In this document: piece after piece, positions 57,326 to 64,000 of the stretch
Position numbering within the stretch: the first letter of the stretch is position 1
Layout: the number at the start of each line of letters is the position of its first letter
Assembly (NCBI GenBank): GCA_000471925.1
Contig: CP006667.1
Coordinates: 3,534,001-3,598,000 of the forward strand
Length of the DNA: 64,000 nucleotides
Reading direction: 5' to 3'
DNA from: Ralstonia pickettii DTP0602
Lineage (GTDB): Bacteria; Pseudomonadota; Gammaproteobacteria; Burkholderiales; Burkholderiaceae
Translations under genes and position numbers: made by a program
Notes under the pieces: model-generated
Databases searched by the model: none
The model's input: only the letters and a program-made list of their open reading frames with translations
Told to the model about the DNA's origin: nothing

Positions 57326-57937
57326 TCACCCCACGAACGCACCTGGCACCGGGTCCTCACCCAACGCATGCAGCAGCACCGCCCAGTGCATCGCCTCGTC
57401 ACCGAGGATGCTGCCCGCTGCCCGCGTCAGCTCACGATTGTAGAAGTTCGGCAGCACGCCCAGGTAGGCCGCGGTGGCGCCCTTCTCCAGCCCCGCGGCA
57501 AAGCGCAGCACATCAGCCTGGGTCTTCAGCTGGCCAGCCGGGAAGTTGTATTCGGAGGTCTTCTTCGCCATCACCGGCGTGCCCCCCAGCTTCTGCACCG
57601 TGCCCGCCAGCACCTGCGCATGCGCCTTGTGGTGGCCCTGGAATTTCACCGCCGTATCCAGTACGGGCTTTTGCAGCAGCCCGCTTTCCGCGCCGACCTG
57701 GTAGGCCGCGATCGCCTGGTATTCCAGCCCCAGTGCGGTATTCAGGATATTGATGTCGTCTTTGGTGCTGCCTGATTCCGTCTGCGCCCAGGCCGGCATC
57801 GATTCGCCCAGCGTGATGACGGCCAGCGAGCCGAGCGCGAACAAGCCCGGCGCCTTGAGCAGCCCGCGCCGGCGGGCATCCGGCAGCATGACGATGGTTT
57901 CAATCTCGCGCGCGGGCATCTGTGACATGCGGTCCAT
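57326..57937 (-). CDS. Ferritin-like domain protein with Tat-type signal
   Basis: The 203-residue protein (ATG 57937, with AGGAG seven bases upstream) has an N-terminal RRRGLLKAPGLFALG segment resembling a twin-arginine signal, with cleavage near AWAQ. The rest is a four-helix ferritin-like domain with LEYQAIAAYQ, FQGHHKAHAQVL, LEKGATAAYL and LGDEAMHWAVLL, which supply Glu/His positions for a possible di-metal site. The likely location is the periplasm. The function is not established; such proteins are often in operons with ECF sigma systems or stress genes. It is divergent from the sigma factor gene. Confidence 0.8.
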   Translation of the reverse strand: MDRMSQMPAREIETIVMLPDARRRGLLKAPGLFALGSLAVITLGESMPAWAQTESGSTKDDINILNTALGLEYQAIAAYQVGAESGLLQKPVLDTAVKFQGHHKAHAQVLAGTVQKLGGTPVMAKKTSEYNFPAGQLKTQADVLRFAAGLEKGATAAYLGVLPNFYNRELTRAAGSILGDEAMHWAVLLHALGEDPVPGAFVG

Positions 57938-58041
57938 GGTGATCTCCTGTGAGGGATGAAGACGTGGCGCCCCGGTCCGGGGTGCCTGGCTTGCGCCTGT
58001 CACTTGTACGCACGCGCCGCACGTTTGGATGCATCGCTATC

Positions 58042-58047
58042 TATAAT
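58042..58047 (+). promoter_or_regulatory. Candidate -10 box for the sigma factor operon
   Basis: A perfect TATAAT lies 30 bases upstream of the GTG at 58078. No good -35 is visible at the usual spacing. An autoregulated ECF promoter was not recognised. Confidence 0.35.
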
Positions 58048-58077
58048 CCCGCAGAGCCCCTGCGAGGACCCGTCCCG

Positions 58078-58677
58078 GTGCCCCCTTCTACCCAGCCGTC
58101 CTATGCCATGCCGGCCGATCCCGACCGGCTCGCGGCATTGCTGCAATCCGTGGCCCTGGGCGACCGCCAGGCGCTGCGCGGCATCTATGACCTCACCGCA
58201 ACGAAACTGTTTGGCCTCGCGCTGCGTATCACTGGTAGGCGCGATTGGGCGGAGGATGTCGTGCAGGAGAGCTTTGTCAGCATCTGGCACCACGCCGGCG
58301 ACTACCGGCCGCACCTGGCCGCGCCGATGACCTGGATGACCGCGATCGTGCGCAACCGGGCGCTGGACTGCCTGCGCCGCGCCGCGGCTGCGCGCGTGCC
58401 GCAGACCGTCGAGTTGGAGGAAGACCTGGGCGAATGGCTTGCCGATGACGCCGCCGGCCCGGCCGAACTGGCCGACGCCAGCCAGCAGGCGCGCGCGCTG
58501 AACCGCTGCCTGCAGCGGCTGGAGCAGTCGCAGCGCCAGGCCATCGTGCTGGCCTACCTGCAGGACCTGAGCCACGCCGAGCTGGCCGCGCGGCTGCGCG
58601 TGCCGCTGGGGACGGTCAAGTCATGGGTGCGCCGCGGGCTGGAGCGGCTGCGCAGTTGCATGGAGGCGGCAACATGA
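58078..58677 (+). CDS. ECF-type RNA polymerase sigma factor
   Basis: The 199-residue protein has region 2 (GRRDWAEDVVQESFVSIWHH, MTWMTAIVRNRALDCLRR) and region 4 (SQRQAIVLAYLQDLSHAEL, VPLGTVKSWVRRGLERLR), the minimal ECF layout. It most resembles the SigK/RpoE-like group paired with RskA-type anti-sigma factors. The GTG at 58078 has GAGGA nine bases upstream; ATG 58108 is an alternative, and an open frame further upstream is spurious. The stop overlaps the anti-sigma start (ATGA). Confidence 0.92.
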   Translation: MPPSTQPSYAMPADPDRLAALLQSVALGDRQALRGIYDLTATKLFGLALRITGRRDWAEDVVQESFVSIWHHAGDYRPHLAAPMTWMTAIVRNRALDCLRRAAAARVPQTVELEEDLGEWLADDAAGPAELADASQQARALNRCLQRLEQSQRQAIVLAYLQDLSHAELAARLRVPLGTVKSWVRRGLERLRSCMEAAT

Positions 58678-59426
58678 AGCTGGCCTCCCATCCCGAACTG
58701 CTCGACCGCATCGCCGCCCAGTACGCGCTGGGCGTGCTGCGCGGTGGCGCGCGCCGCCGCCTGGAACAGATGGCGCGCGAAGAGCCCGCGGTGCGCGCCG
58801 CCATCCACCGCTGGCAGGATAGGCTCTCGGGCGTGGCCGAATTGCAGGCGGCCGCCGAGCCGGTCGACAAGGTCTGGTGCGGCATCGAGGAGCGGCTTGG
58901 CTGGAAGGCCGCCGAGGCTCGCGGCCAGTCCGCCCGCCCCATCCGCCCTGCCGACCTCGCCGGCGGCTGGTGGCAGCGCCTGTGGTCGACCCCGGTCTTC
59001 TGGCGCGGCGCGGCGGCGGCGATGGCCCTGGTGGCGGTAGTGGCCATCGGGCTTGGGGTGCGCCTGGCCCAGCAGGGCGAAGCGGCGCCGGCGGAGATCG
59101 TCGCAGTGCTGAACGACGACCGCGCCCAGCCGGCCATGCTGGTGTCCTGGGATGCCGGCGCGCGCAGCCTGATCGTGCGGCGCCTGGATCACCTGGCACT
59201 AAGCGAGCGGCAGGTGCTGCAACTGTGGGCGCTGCCGGCCGGCGGCAAGCCAAGGTCGCTCGGCGTGATCGGACGGGCGCCGGAAGTGCGGCTGGCGCTG
59301 GCGCAATTGCCCGAGGCTGTGCCCGCGCTGGCGGTCAGCATCGAGCCGCCCGGCGGCTCGCCCAATGCCGACGGGCCGAGCGGCCCGGTGGTATTCAAGG
59401 GACCTGTGATCCACAGCCGGCTCTGA
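58674..59426 (+). CDS. RskA-type anti-sigma factor
   Basis: The 250-residue membrane protein has an N-terminal cytoplasmic anti-sigma part ([26 protein letters not shown]), one membrane helix (around residues 113-133) and a periplasmic C-terminal domain with [20 protein letters not shown] and [10 protein letters not shown], typical of anti-sigma-K factors. It should hold the sigma factor at the membrane until a signal triggers proteolysis. The start at 58674 is coupled to the sigma gene. Confidence 0.9.
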   Translation: MKLASHPELLDRIAAQYALGVLRGGARRRLEQMAREEPAVRAAIHRWQDRLSGVAELQAAAEPVDKVWCGIEERLGWKAAEARGQSARPIRPADLAGGWWQRLWSTPVFWRGAAAAMALVAVVAIGLGVRLAQQGEAAPAEIVAVLNDDRAQPAMLVSWDAGARSLIVRRLDHLALSERQVLQLWALPAGGKPRSLGVIGRAPEVRLALAQLPEAVPALAVSIEPPGGSPNADGPSGPVVFKGPVIHSRL

Positions 59427-59475
59427 CGAACGGCGCCGTCGTGCCGGCCAGCGCCGCCAGCCGGCCGGCCGGCGA

Positions 59476-59481
59476 TATAAT
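59476..59481 (+). promoter_or_regulatory. Candidate -10 box for argH
   Basis: A perfect TATAAT stands 76 bases before the argH ATG. The -35 region is G/C-rich and not recognisable. Confidence 0.4.
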
Positions 59482-59557
59482 CCCCGTTTCCCAATTTCTC
59501 GCGCCCGCCGCCGTCCACACGGCGCCCGCCTGCCGCGAGCCACTGCCGCTGACGTCC

Positions 59558-60970
59558 ATGTCCACCTCCCAACTTGCCAAGAAAGGCGAAGCCTGGTCCG
59601 CCCGCTTCTCCGAACCGATGTCCGATCTGGTGAAGCGCTACACCGCCTCGGTGTTCTTCGACAAGCGCCTGGCCCTGTTCGACATCCAGGGCTCGCTGGC
59701 CCACGCGGCCATGCTGGCAAAGCAGGGCATCATCGCCGAGGCCGACCGCGCCGAGATCGAGCGCGGCATGACGCAGATCCGCGGCGAGATCGAGGCCGGC
59801 GGCTTTGAATGGAAGCTGGACCTGGAAGACGTCCACCTGAATATCGAGGCACGCCTGACCGCGCTGGTGGGCGATGCCGGCAAGCGCCTGCACACCGGCC
59901 GCTCGCGCAACGATCAGGTCGCGACCGACATCCGCCTGTGGCTGCGCAGCGAGATCGACAACATCATCGCCCTGCTGGGCGCCCTGCGCGGCGCGCTGCT
60001 GGACCTGGCCGACCAGAACGCCGACACCATCCTGCCGGGCTTTACCCACCTGCAGGTGGCACAGCCGGTCACCTTCGGCCACCACCTGCTGGCCTACGTC
60101 GAGATGTTCACCCGCGACGCCGAGCGCATGGCCGACTGCCGCAAGCGCGTCAACCGCCTACCGCTGGGCGCCGCCGCGCTGGCCGGGACCAGCTACCCGA
60201 TCGACCGTGAATTCGTCGCGCAGCAGCTGGGCTTTGACGGCGTGTGCCGCAATTCGCTCGACGCCGTGTCGGACCGCGATTTCGCCATCGAATTCTGTGC
60301 CGCCGCCGCGCTGGTAATGACCCACGTGTCGCGCTTCTCGGAAGAACTGGTGCTGTGGATGAGCCCGCGCGTGGGCTTTATCGACATCGCCGACCGCTTC
60401 TGCACCGGCAGCTCGATCATGCCGCAGAAGAAAAACCCCGACGTGCCCGAGCTGGCGCGCGGCAAGACCGGCCGTGTCAACGGCCACCTGATTGGCCTGC
60501 TGACGCTGATGAAGGGCCAGCCGCTGGCGTACAACAAGGACAACCAGGAAGACAAGGAACCGCTGTTCGATACGGTCGATACCGTGGTCGACACGCTGCG
60601 CATCTTTGCCGACATGGTGCCGGGCATCACCGTCAAGCCGGATGCCATGCGCGCCGCTGCGCTGCAGGGCTACGCCACCGCCACCGACCTGGCCGACTAC
60701 TTGGTCAAGAAGGGCCTGCCCTTCCGCGACGCCCACGAAGCCGTGGCCCACGCCGTGCGCGCCTGCGACAGCCGCCAGTGCGACCTGGCCGACCTGACCG
60801 TGGCCGAGCTGCGCGACGTGTCCGGGCTGGGCGACAAGGCCGCGCTGATCGGCGGCGACGTACACGCCGTGCTGACCCTGGAAGGCTCGGTCGCCGCGCG
60901 CAACCATATCGGCGGCACCGCGCCGGACCAGGTGCGCGCCGCCATCGCGGCCGCGCGCGCTGCCCTGTAA
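59558..60970 (+). CDS. argH: Argininosuccinate lyase
   Basis: ArgH splits argininosuccinate into arginine and fumarate. The 470-residue protein has [38 protein letters not shown] and the superfamily signature [12 protein letters not shown] with the catalytic Ser loop. The ATG at 59558 fits the family N-terminus; the much longer open frame upstream is a shadow of the anti-sigma gene. Confidence 0.96.
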   Translation: MSTSQLAKKGEAWSARFSEPMSDLVKRYTASVFFDKRLALFDIQGSLAHAAMLAKQGIIAEADRAEIERGMTQIRGEIEAGGFEWKLDLEDVHLNIEARLTALVGDAGKRLHTGRSRNDQVATDIRLWLRSEIDNIIALLGALRGALLDLADQNADTILPGFTHLQVAQPVTFGHHLLAYVEMFTRDAERMADCRKRVNRLPLGAAALAGTSYPIDREFVAQQLGFDGVCRNSLDAVSDRDFAIEFCAAAALVMTHVSRFSEELVLWMSPRVGFIDIADRFCTGSSIMPQKKNPDVPELARGKTGRVNGHLIGLLTLMKGQPLAYNKDNQEDKEPLFDTVDTVVDTLRIFADMVPGITVKPDAMRAAALQGYATATDLADYLVKKGLPFRDAHEAVAHAVRACDSRQCDLADLTVAELRDVSGLGDKAALIGGDVHAVLTLEGSVAARNHIGGTAPDQVRAAIAAARAAL

Positions 60971-61010
60971 TCCGGACGGCGCTGTAAGTTTCGCGTAAGT
61001 TTTGCGCAAG

Positions 61011-61046
61011 AAAAAGCCACCGCGGCGCGAGCCCGGTGGCTTTTTT
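61011..61046 (+). terminator. Intrinsic terminator after argH
   Basis: GCCACCG (61016-61022) pairs with CGGTGGC (61034-61040), preceded by A5 and followed by T6. This is a standard terminator 40 bases after the argH stop. Confidence 0.85.
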
Positions 61047-61161
61047 CATAGGCGTTTCCCACTTTGGCGCAATCTCGTCGATCCCCGTAGGTAGTAGCCC
61101 CTAGCGCCGCCAAATTTTGTTACAGATAAACTAAGCGCCGCAAAAACCGGGGAGACAACCC

Positions 61162-61704
61162 ATGTATTACTTGCTTGGTCTGTCACGACAGATCGACAGG
61201 TTGAATCAGCACACGGGCAGGCTTGCAAACATCATGATCCTGCTGTCGTGCCTGATCAGCGCAGGCAACGCCCTTCTGCGCTATGGCTTCAACTTGAGCG
61301 ATAACTGGCCACTCGAACTGCAGTGGTATATGTTTGCCATCGCCGTGATGTTCGGCACCTCCTACACCTTCCAGCGCAATGAGCACGTGCGTGTAGACCT
61401 GATCTACGGCAACGTCTCGGAACGCGCGCAGCACTGGATCGACATCTTCGGGATCGTCGTGTTCCTGCTGCCCTCGTGCCTGCTGTTCACCTGGCTGTCG
61501 TGGGATTCGCTGTTCCTGCCCTCGTGGCGCATCCTCGAGCAATCGGGCAATTCCGGCGGCCTGCCGCGTTACCCGATCAAGCTGGTGGTGCCCGTCGGCT
61601 TCGCCCTGCTGACGCTGCAGGGCGTGTCCGAACTGATCAAGCGCTTCGCCGCCCTCAAAGGCCTGGTGCGCATCGAATCCAAGTACGAGAGGCCGGTTCA
61701 ATGA
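61162..61704 (+). CDS. TRAP transporter small permease (DctQ type)
   Basis: The 180-residue protein has four membrane helices (around 22-42, 52-72, 92-115, 136-158) and the DctQ pattern NWPLELQWYMFAIAVMFGTSYTFQRNEHVRVDL (seen in two pieces). It pairs with the large permease directly downstream to import an organic anion with Na+ or H+. GGGGAG precedes the ATG. The substrate-binding DctP gene is not in the window. Confidence 0.92.
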   Translation: MYYLLGLSRQIDRLNQHTGRLANIMILLSCLISAGNALLRYGFNLSDNWPLELQWYMFAIAVMFGTSYTFQRNEHVRVDLIYGNVSERAQHWIDIFGIVVFLLPSCLLFTWLSWDSLFLPSWRILEQSGNSGGLPRYPIKLVVPVGFALLTLQGVSELIKRFAALKGLVRIESKYERPVQ

Positions 61705-63440
61705 TTCCGTTGGAATATATGCCGCCGCTGATGTTCGGCGGCCTGGTGGTATTCATGCTGATCGGCTTCCCGGTCGCATTCTCGCTGTCGGCGGTGGGCC
61801 TGGCCTTCGGCTTCCTGGCGATCGAATGGGGTTACTTCCCGCTCAGCTTCCTGCAGGCCGTGCCCAGCCGCGTGTTCGGCAGCGTGCTGGCCAACGAGCT
61901 GCTGCTGGCGATCCCGTTCTTCACCTTCATGGGCGCCATCCTGGAGAAGTGCGGGCTGGCCGAGGACATGCTGGACTCCATGGGCCAGCTGTTTGGCCCG
62001 GTGCGCGGCGGCCTGGGCTATTCAGTGATCATCGTCGGCTTCATCCTGGGTGCGATTACCGGCACGGTGGCGGCACAGGTGATCGCCATGGCGATGATCT
62101 CGCTGCCGGTGATGATGCGCTACCGCTACAACATGAAGTACGCCACCGGCGTGCTGGCCGCTTCGGGCACCATCACGCAGCTGGTGCCGCCGTCGCTGGT
62201 GCTGGTGGTGCTGGCCGACCAGCTCAAGACCCCGCTGGGCAGCGCCGACGTGGGCAGCATGTACCTGGGCGCGTGGGGCCCGTCGGTGGTGCAGATCGCG
62301 CTGTTCGCGCTCTATACCTTCATGCTGGCCCGCTTCAAGCCTGACTGGCTGCCGCCGGTGCCGCCGGAGGCGCGCACGCTGCGCGGCTGGGCGCTGTGGC
62401 GCAAATGCCTGCGCGGCATCGTCCCGTGCGCGGTGCTGATCTTCCTGGTGCTGGGGACGATCATGATGGGCATTGCCACGCCGACCGAATCCGGCGCCAT
62501 GGGCGCAGTCGGCGCGCTGGTGCTGGCCGTGATCCGCGACAAGGCCTTCAGCCGCATCGACCGCCAGATCTATCGCGTCGGTATCGCCGCCACGCTGGTG
62601 GCCGCGGCCATCGGCATCTTCGCCTTCGGCTCACATGCGTTCCGTATCCCGCTGGCGGTGGTGTATCTGGTCATCCTCTGGCTGCTGCTGCGCGCCGGAC
62701 AGATGACCGAGCTGCGCCTGCTGATCGTCGACGCCTACCAGTCCACCGCGCGCCTCACCGCGATGGTGGTGTTCATCCTGATCGGCTCCACCTGCTTCTC
62801 GGTGGTGTTCCAGGGCGTGGACGGCGGTGCGTGGGTGGAGCACCTGTTCACCTCGCTGCCGGGCGGCTGGATCGGCTTCCTGATCGTGGTGAACCTGTTC
62901 ATCTTCTTCCTGGCCTTCTTCCTCGACTTCTTCGAGATCGCCTTCATCGTGGTGCCGATGCTGGCGCCGGTGGCGGTCAAGGTGCTGGCGCCGGTGGTGG
63001 CGGACTCCATGGGCGGCAATCCGGAAGCCGCCGCAACGGCTGCACTGGTATGGTTCGGCGTGATGCTGTGCGTGAACATGCAGACCTCGTTCATGCATCC
63101 GCCGTTCGGCTTTGCCCTGTTCTACCTGCGCGGCATCGCGCCGAAGGAAGTTAAGAGCTCGGACATCTACTGGGGCGCCCTGCCCTGGGTGGGTCTGCAG
63201 ATGGTGATGGTCGTCATGGTGATGTTCCTGCCGGGCATGGTGACAGGGCTGCTGGACAAGGGCACGCTGCGCCATAGCAATGCCGCCGAGGTCAGCATCC
63301 CGCTTGGTGGGGAGCCGGAGAAGCCAGCCACGCAGCCAGGGCCGGGTGCCGCCTCCGCGCCCGGTACGCTGGAACTGCCAGGTGCTGCGGAGCCGAGCGA
63401 GCCGGCCGCGCCGCAATTCGAGTTCGAGAAGAAGAACTGA
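61701..63440 (+). CDS. TRAP transporter large permease (DctM type), with extended C-terminus
   Basis: The 579-residue membrane protein has the DctM motifs FVMLIGFPVAFSLSAVG-like first helix, IPFFTFMGAILEKCGLAEDML, YSVIIVGFILGAITGTVAA and ATPTESGAMGAVGALV. It is longer than the usual 425-440 residues: an inserted helical part lies around residues 280-350 and a Pro/Ala/Glu-rich tail of about 45 residues ends it. The ATG at 61701 overlaps the small permease stop (ATGA). The substrate is unknown. Confidence 0.9.
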   Translation: MIPLEYMPPLMFGGLVVFMLIGFPVAFSLSAVGLAFGFLAIEWGYFPLSFLQAVPSRVFGSVLANELLLAIPFFTFMGAILEKCGLAEDMLDSMGQLFGPVRGGLGYSVIIVGFILGAITGTVAAQVIAMAMISLPVMMRYRYNMKYATGVLAASGTITQLVPPSLVLVVLADQLKTPLGSADVGSMYLGAWGPSVVQIALFALYTFMLARFKPDWLPPVPPEARTLRGWALWRKCLRGIVPCAVLIFLVLGTIMMGIATPTESGAMGAVGALVLAVIRDKAFSRIDRQIYRVGIAATLVAAAIGIFAFGSHAFRIPLAVVYLVILWLLLRAGQMTELRLLIVDAYQSTARLTAMVVFILIGSTCFSVVFQGVDGGAWVEHLFTSLPGGWIGFLIVVNLFIFFLAFFLDFFEIAFIVVPMLAPVAVKVLAPVVADSMGGNPEAAATAALVWFGVMLCVNMQTSFMHPPFGFALFYLRGIAPKEVKSSDIYWGALPWVGLQMVMVVMVMFLPGMVTGLLDKGTLRHSNAAEVSIPLGGEPEKPATQPGPGAASAPGTLELPGAAEPSEPAAPQFEFEKKN

Positions 63441-63825
63441 GCGGCAAATTGCCGCCGGCATGGCCGTGGAGCCCCGCAGCGATGCGGGGCTTTTTCATTG
63501 GTGCGTGCCTGCCGGAATGGCGCAACCGTGACTTCCCCGCGGCGACTGAGGCGCGAATTCGACACGGCAGGTGAACGCTGGCCTCATCGGGCCATGGCGC
63601 GCTTGCAAGCCGGGCGCGCCTCACTACGATGATTGCAAGGTGCCCTTGAATAACGGGCGGCAGCCGTTGTCGGCGATCCTTTGGAATCGGCGCTGAGGCA
63701 AGACAGAAAAGACGATGAACACGCACATCCTGCAATCTGCACCACGGCTGGCACTCACGGCCGCTGCCCGTCGGCAGGCGATGATCTCCACAATGCCGAA
63801 CTGGCGTGCCCGCAAGGGTAGCGAA
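63441..63825. other. 385-base intergenic region
   Basis: This stretch holds the terminator after the TRAP operon. A 42-codon frame (63715-63843) overlaps the Rieske start and has no family character or ribosome site. I see no further gene. Confidence 0.5.
63471..63495 (+). terminator. Intrinsic terminator after the TRAP permease operon
   Basis: GCCCCGCA (63471-63478) and TGCGGGGC (63483-63490) form a perfect stem with a four-base loop, followed by T5. Confidence 0.9.
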
Positions 63826-64000
63826 CATGCGCGGACAGCCTGAAGCAGTGAGCGCCCGCGACAGGATACGCGTGGCGTCCGCGGCCTCCCTCAAGGAGGG
63901 CTGTCTGCTGCCGGTGCAGGCGGAGGGCGTCGAAATCGTACTGGTGCGCCACCGCGGCGCGGTATCTGCCTACCAGGGCCGCTGCCCGCATCGGGGCACG
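63826..64000 (+). CDS. Rieske [2Fe-2S] protein, N-terminal part (cut by window edge)
   Basis: The frame runs from ATG 63826 past the window end. It shows VASAASLKEGCLLPVQAEG and the first Rieske iron ligand box CPHRG at the very end (Cys and His of C-x-H). This is the N-terminal ferredoxin domain of a Rieske protein, such as an oxygenase component or a small Rieske ferredoxin. The second box lies outside. No promoter was identified. Confidence 0.8.

Noticed and set aside
63715..63843. 42-codon frame before the Rieske gene
   Set aside because: No Shine-Dalgarno, no recognised family, and it overlaps the Rieske start.
1..64000. tRNA, rRNA or CRISPR arrays
   Set aside because: No cloverleaf, rRNA-like or regularly spaced repeat sequence was noticed in any intergenic region.

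Overview
The window looks like a chromosomal segment of a high-G+C betaproteobacterium of the Burkholderiaceae, most likely Cupriavidus or a close Ralstonia relative. The support is the housekeeping order (pcm end - rhodanese - tolC - waaA/waaC; yqgE-ruvX-pyrR-pyrB-pyrC'-acyltransferase; ppc divergent from hemC-hemD/X-hemY; argH) and the sequence character of those proteins. Genus is an inference; no 16S rRNA or tRNA gene was seen.

Layout. (1) 1-8288: end of pcm, a rhodanese, a TolC-type outer-membrane channel, a META/DUF4377 lipoprotein, a lone glycosyltransferase, and LPS core genes waaA, waaC and a phosphomannomutase/phosphoglucomutase. (2) 8619-13487, plus strand: four tightly overlapping glycan genes (GT4, polyprenyl sugar-phosphate transferase, GT4, Wzx-like flippase), followed by about 735 bases of apparently decayed DNA. 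(3) 14223-22112, plus strand: the most unusual part. A HAD-UbiA fusion, a DprE1-like oxidase and a DprE2-like reductase together resemble the mycobacterial decaprenyl-phosphoryl-arabinofuranose pathway. They are followed by an NAD epimerase, an FAD oxidoreductase, a GtrA-type small membrane protein and a GtrII-like membrane glycosyltransferase. (4) 22277-24004: scars, namely a frameshifted IS3-type transposase fragment and the first part of a phage muramidase gene, on either side of a methyltransferase gene. (5) 22730-41188, minus strand: a large O-antigen type cluster running from rfbBDAC through an ABC exporter (Wzm/Wzt with a C-terminal cargo domain), an acyltransferase/aminotransferase pair for an amino sugar, several large glycosyltransferases, a WecA-type initiator and an epimerase. 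(6) 41419-64000: housekeeping (apaH, pyrimidine operon, rsuA-like, phrB, heme genes, ppc), a ferritin-like Tat protein divergent from an ECF sigma/anti-sigma pair, argH, a two-gene TRAP permease and the start of a Rieske protein.

How it fits together. The two glycan blocks appear to carry two separate initiation/export logics: a polyprenyl hexose-1-phosphate transferase with Wzx, and a WecA-type transferase with an ABC exporter. Between them lies a lipid-phosphate furanose module that could supply a D-arabinofuranose (or ribofuranose) donor, flip it with GtrA, and attach it from the periplasmic side with the GtrII-like enzyme. Parts of the middle region are visibly less G+C rich than the flanks and are bounded by mobile-element remnants, which suggests acquisition by transfer between conserved core genes.
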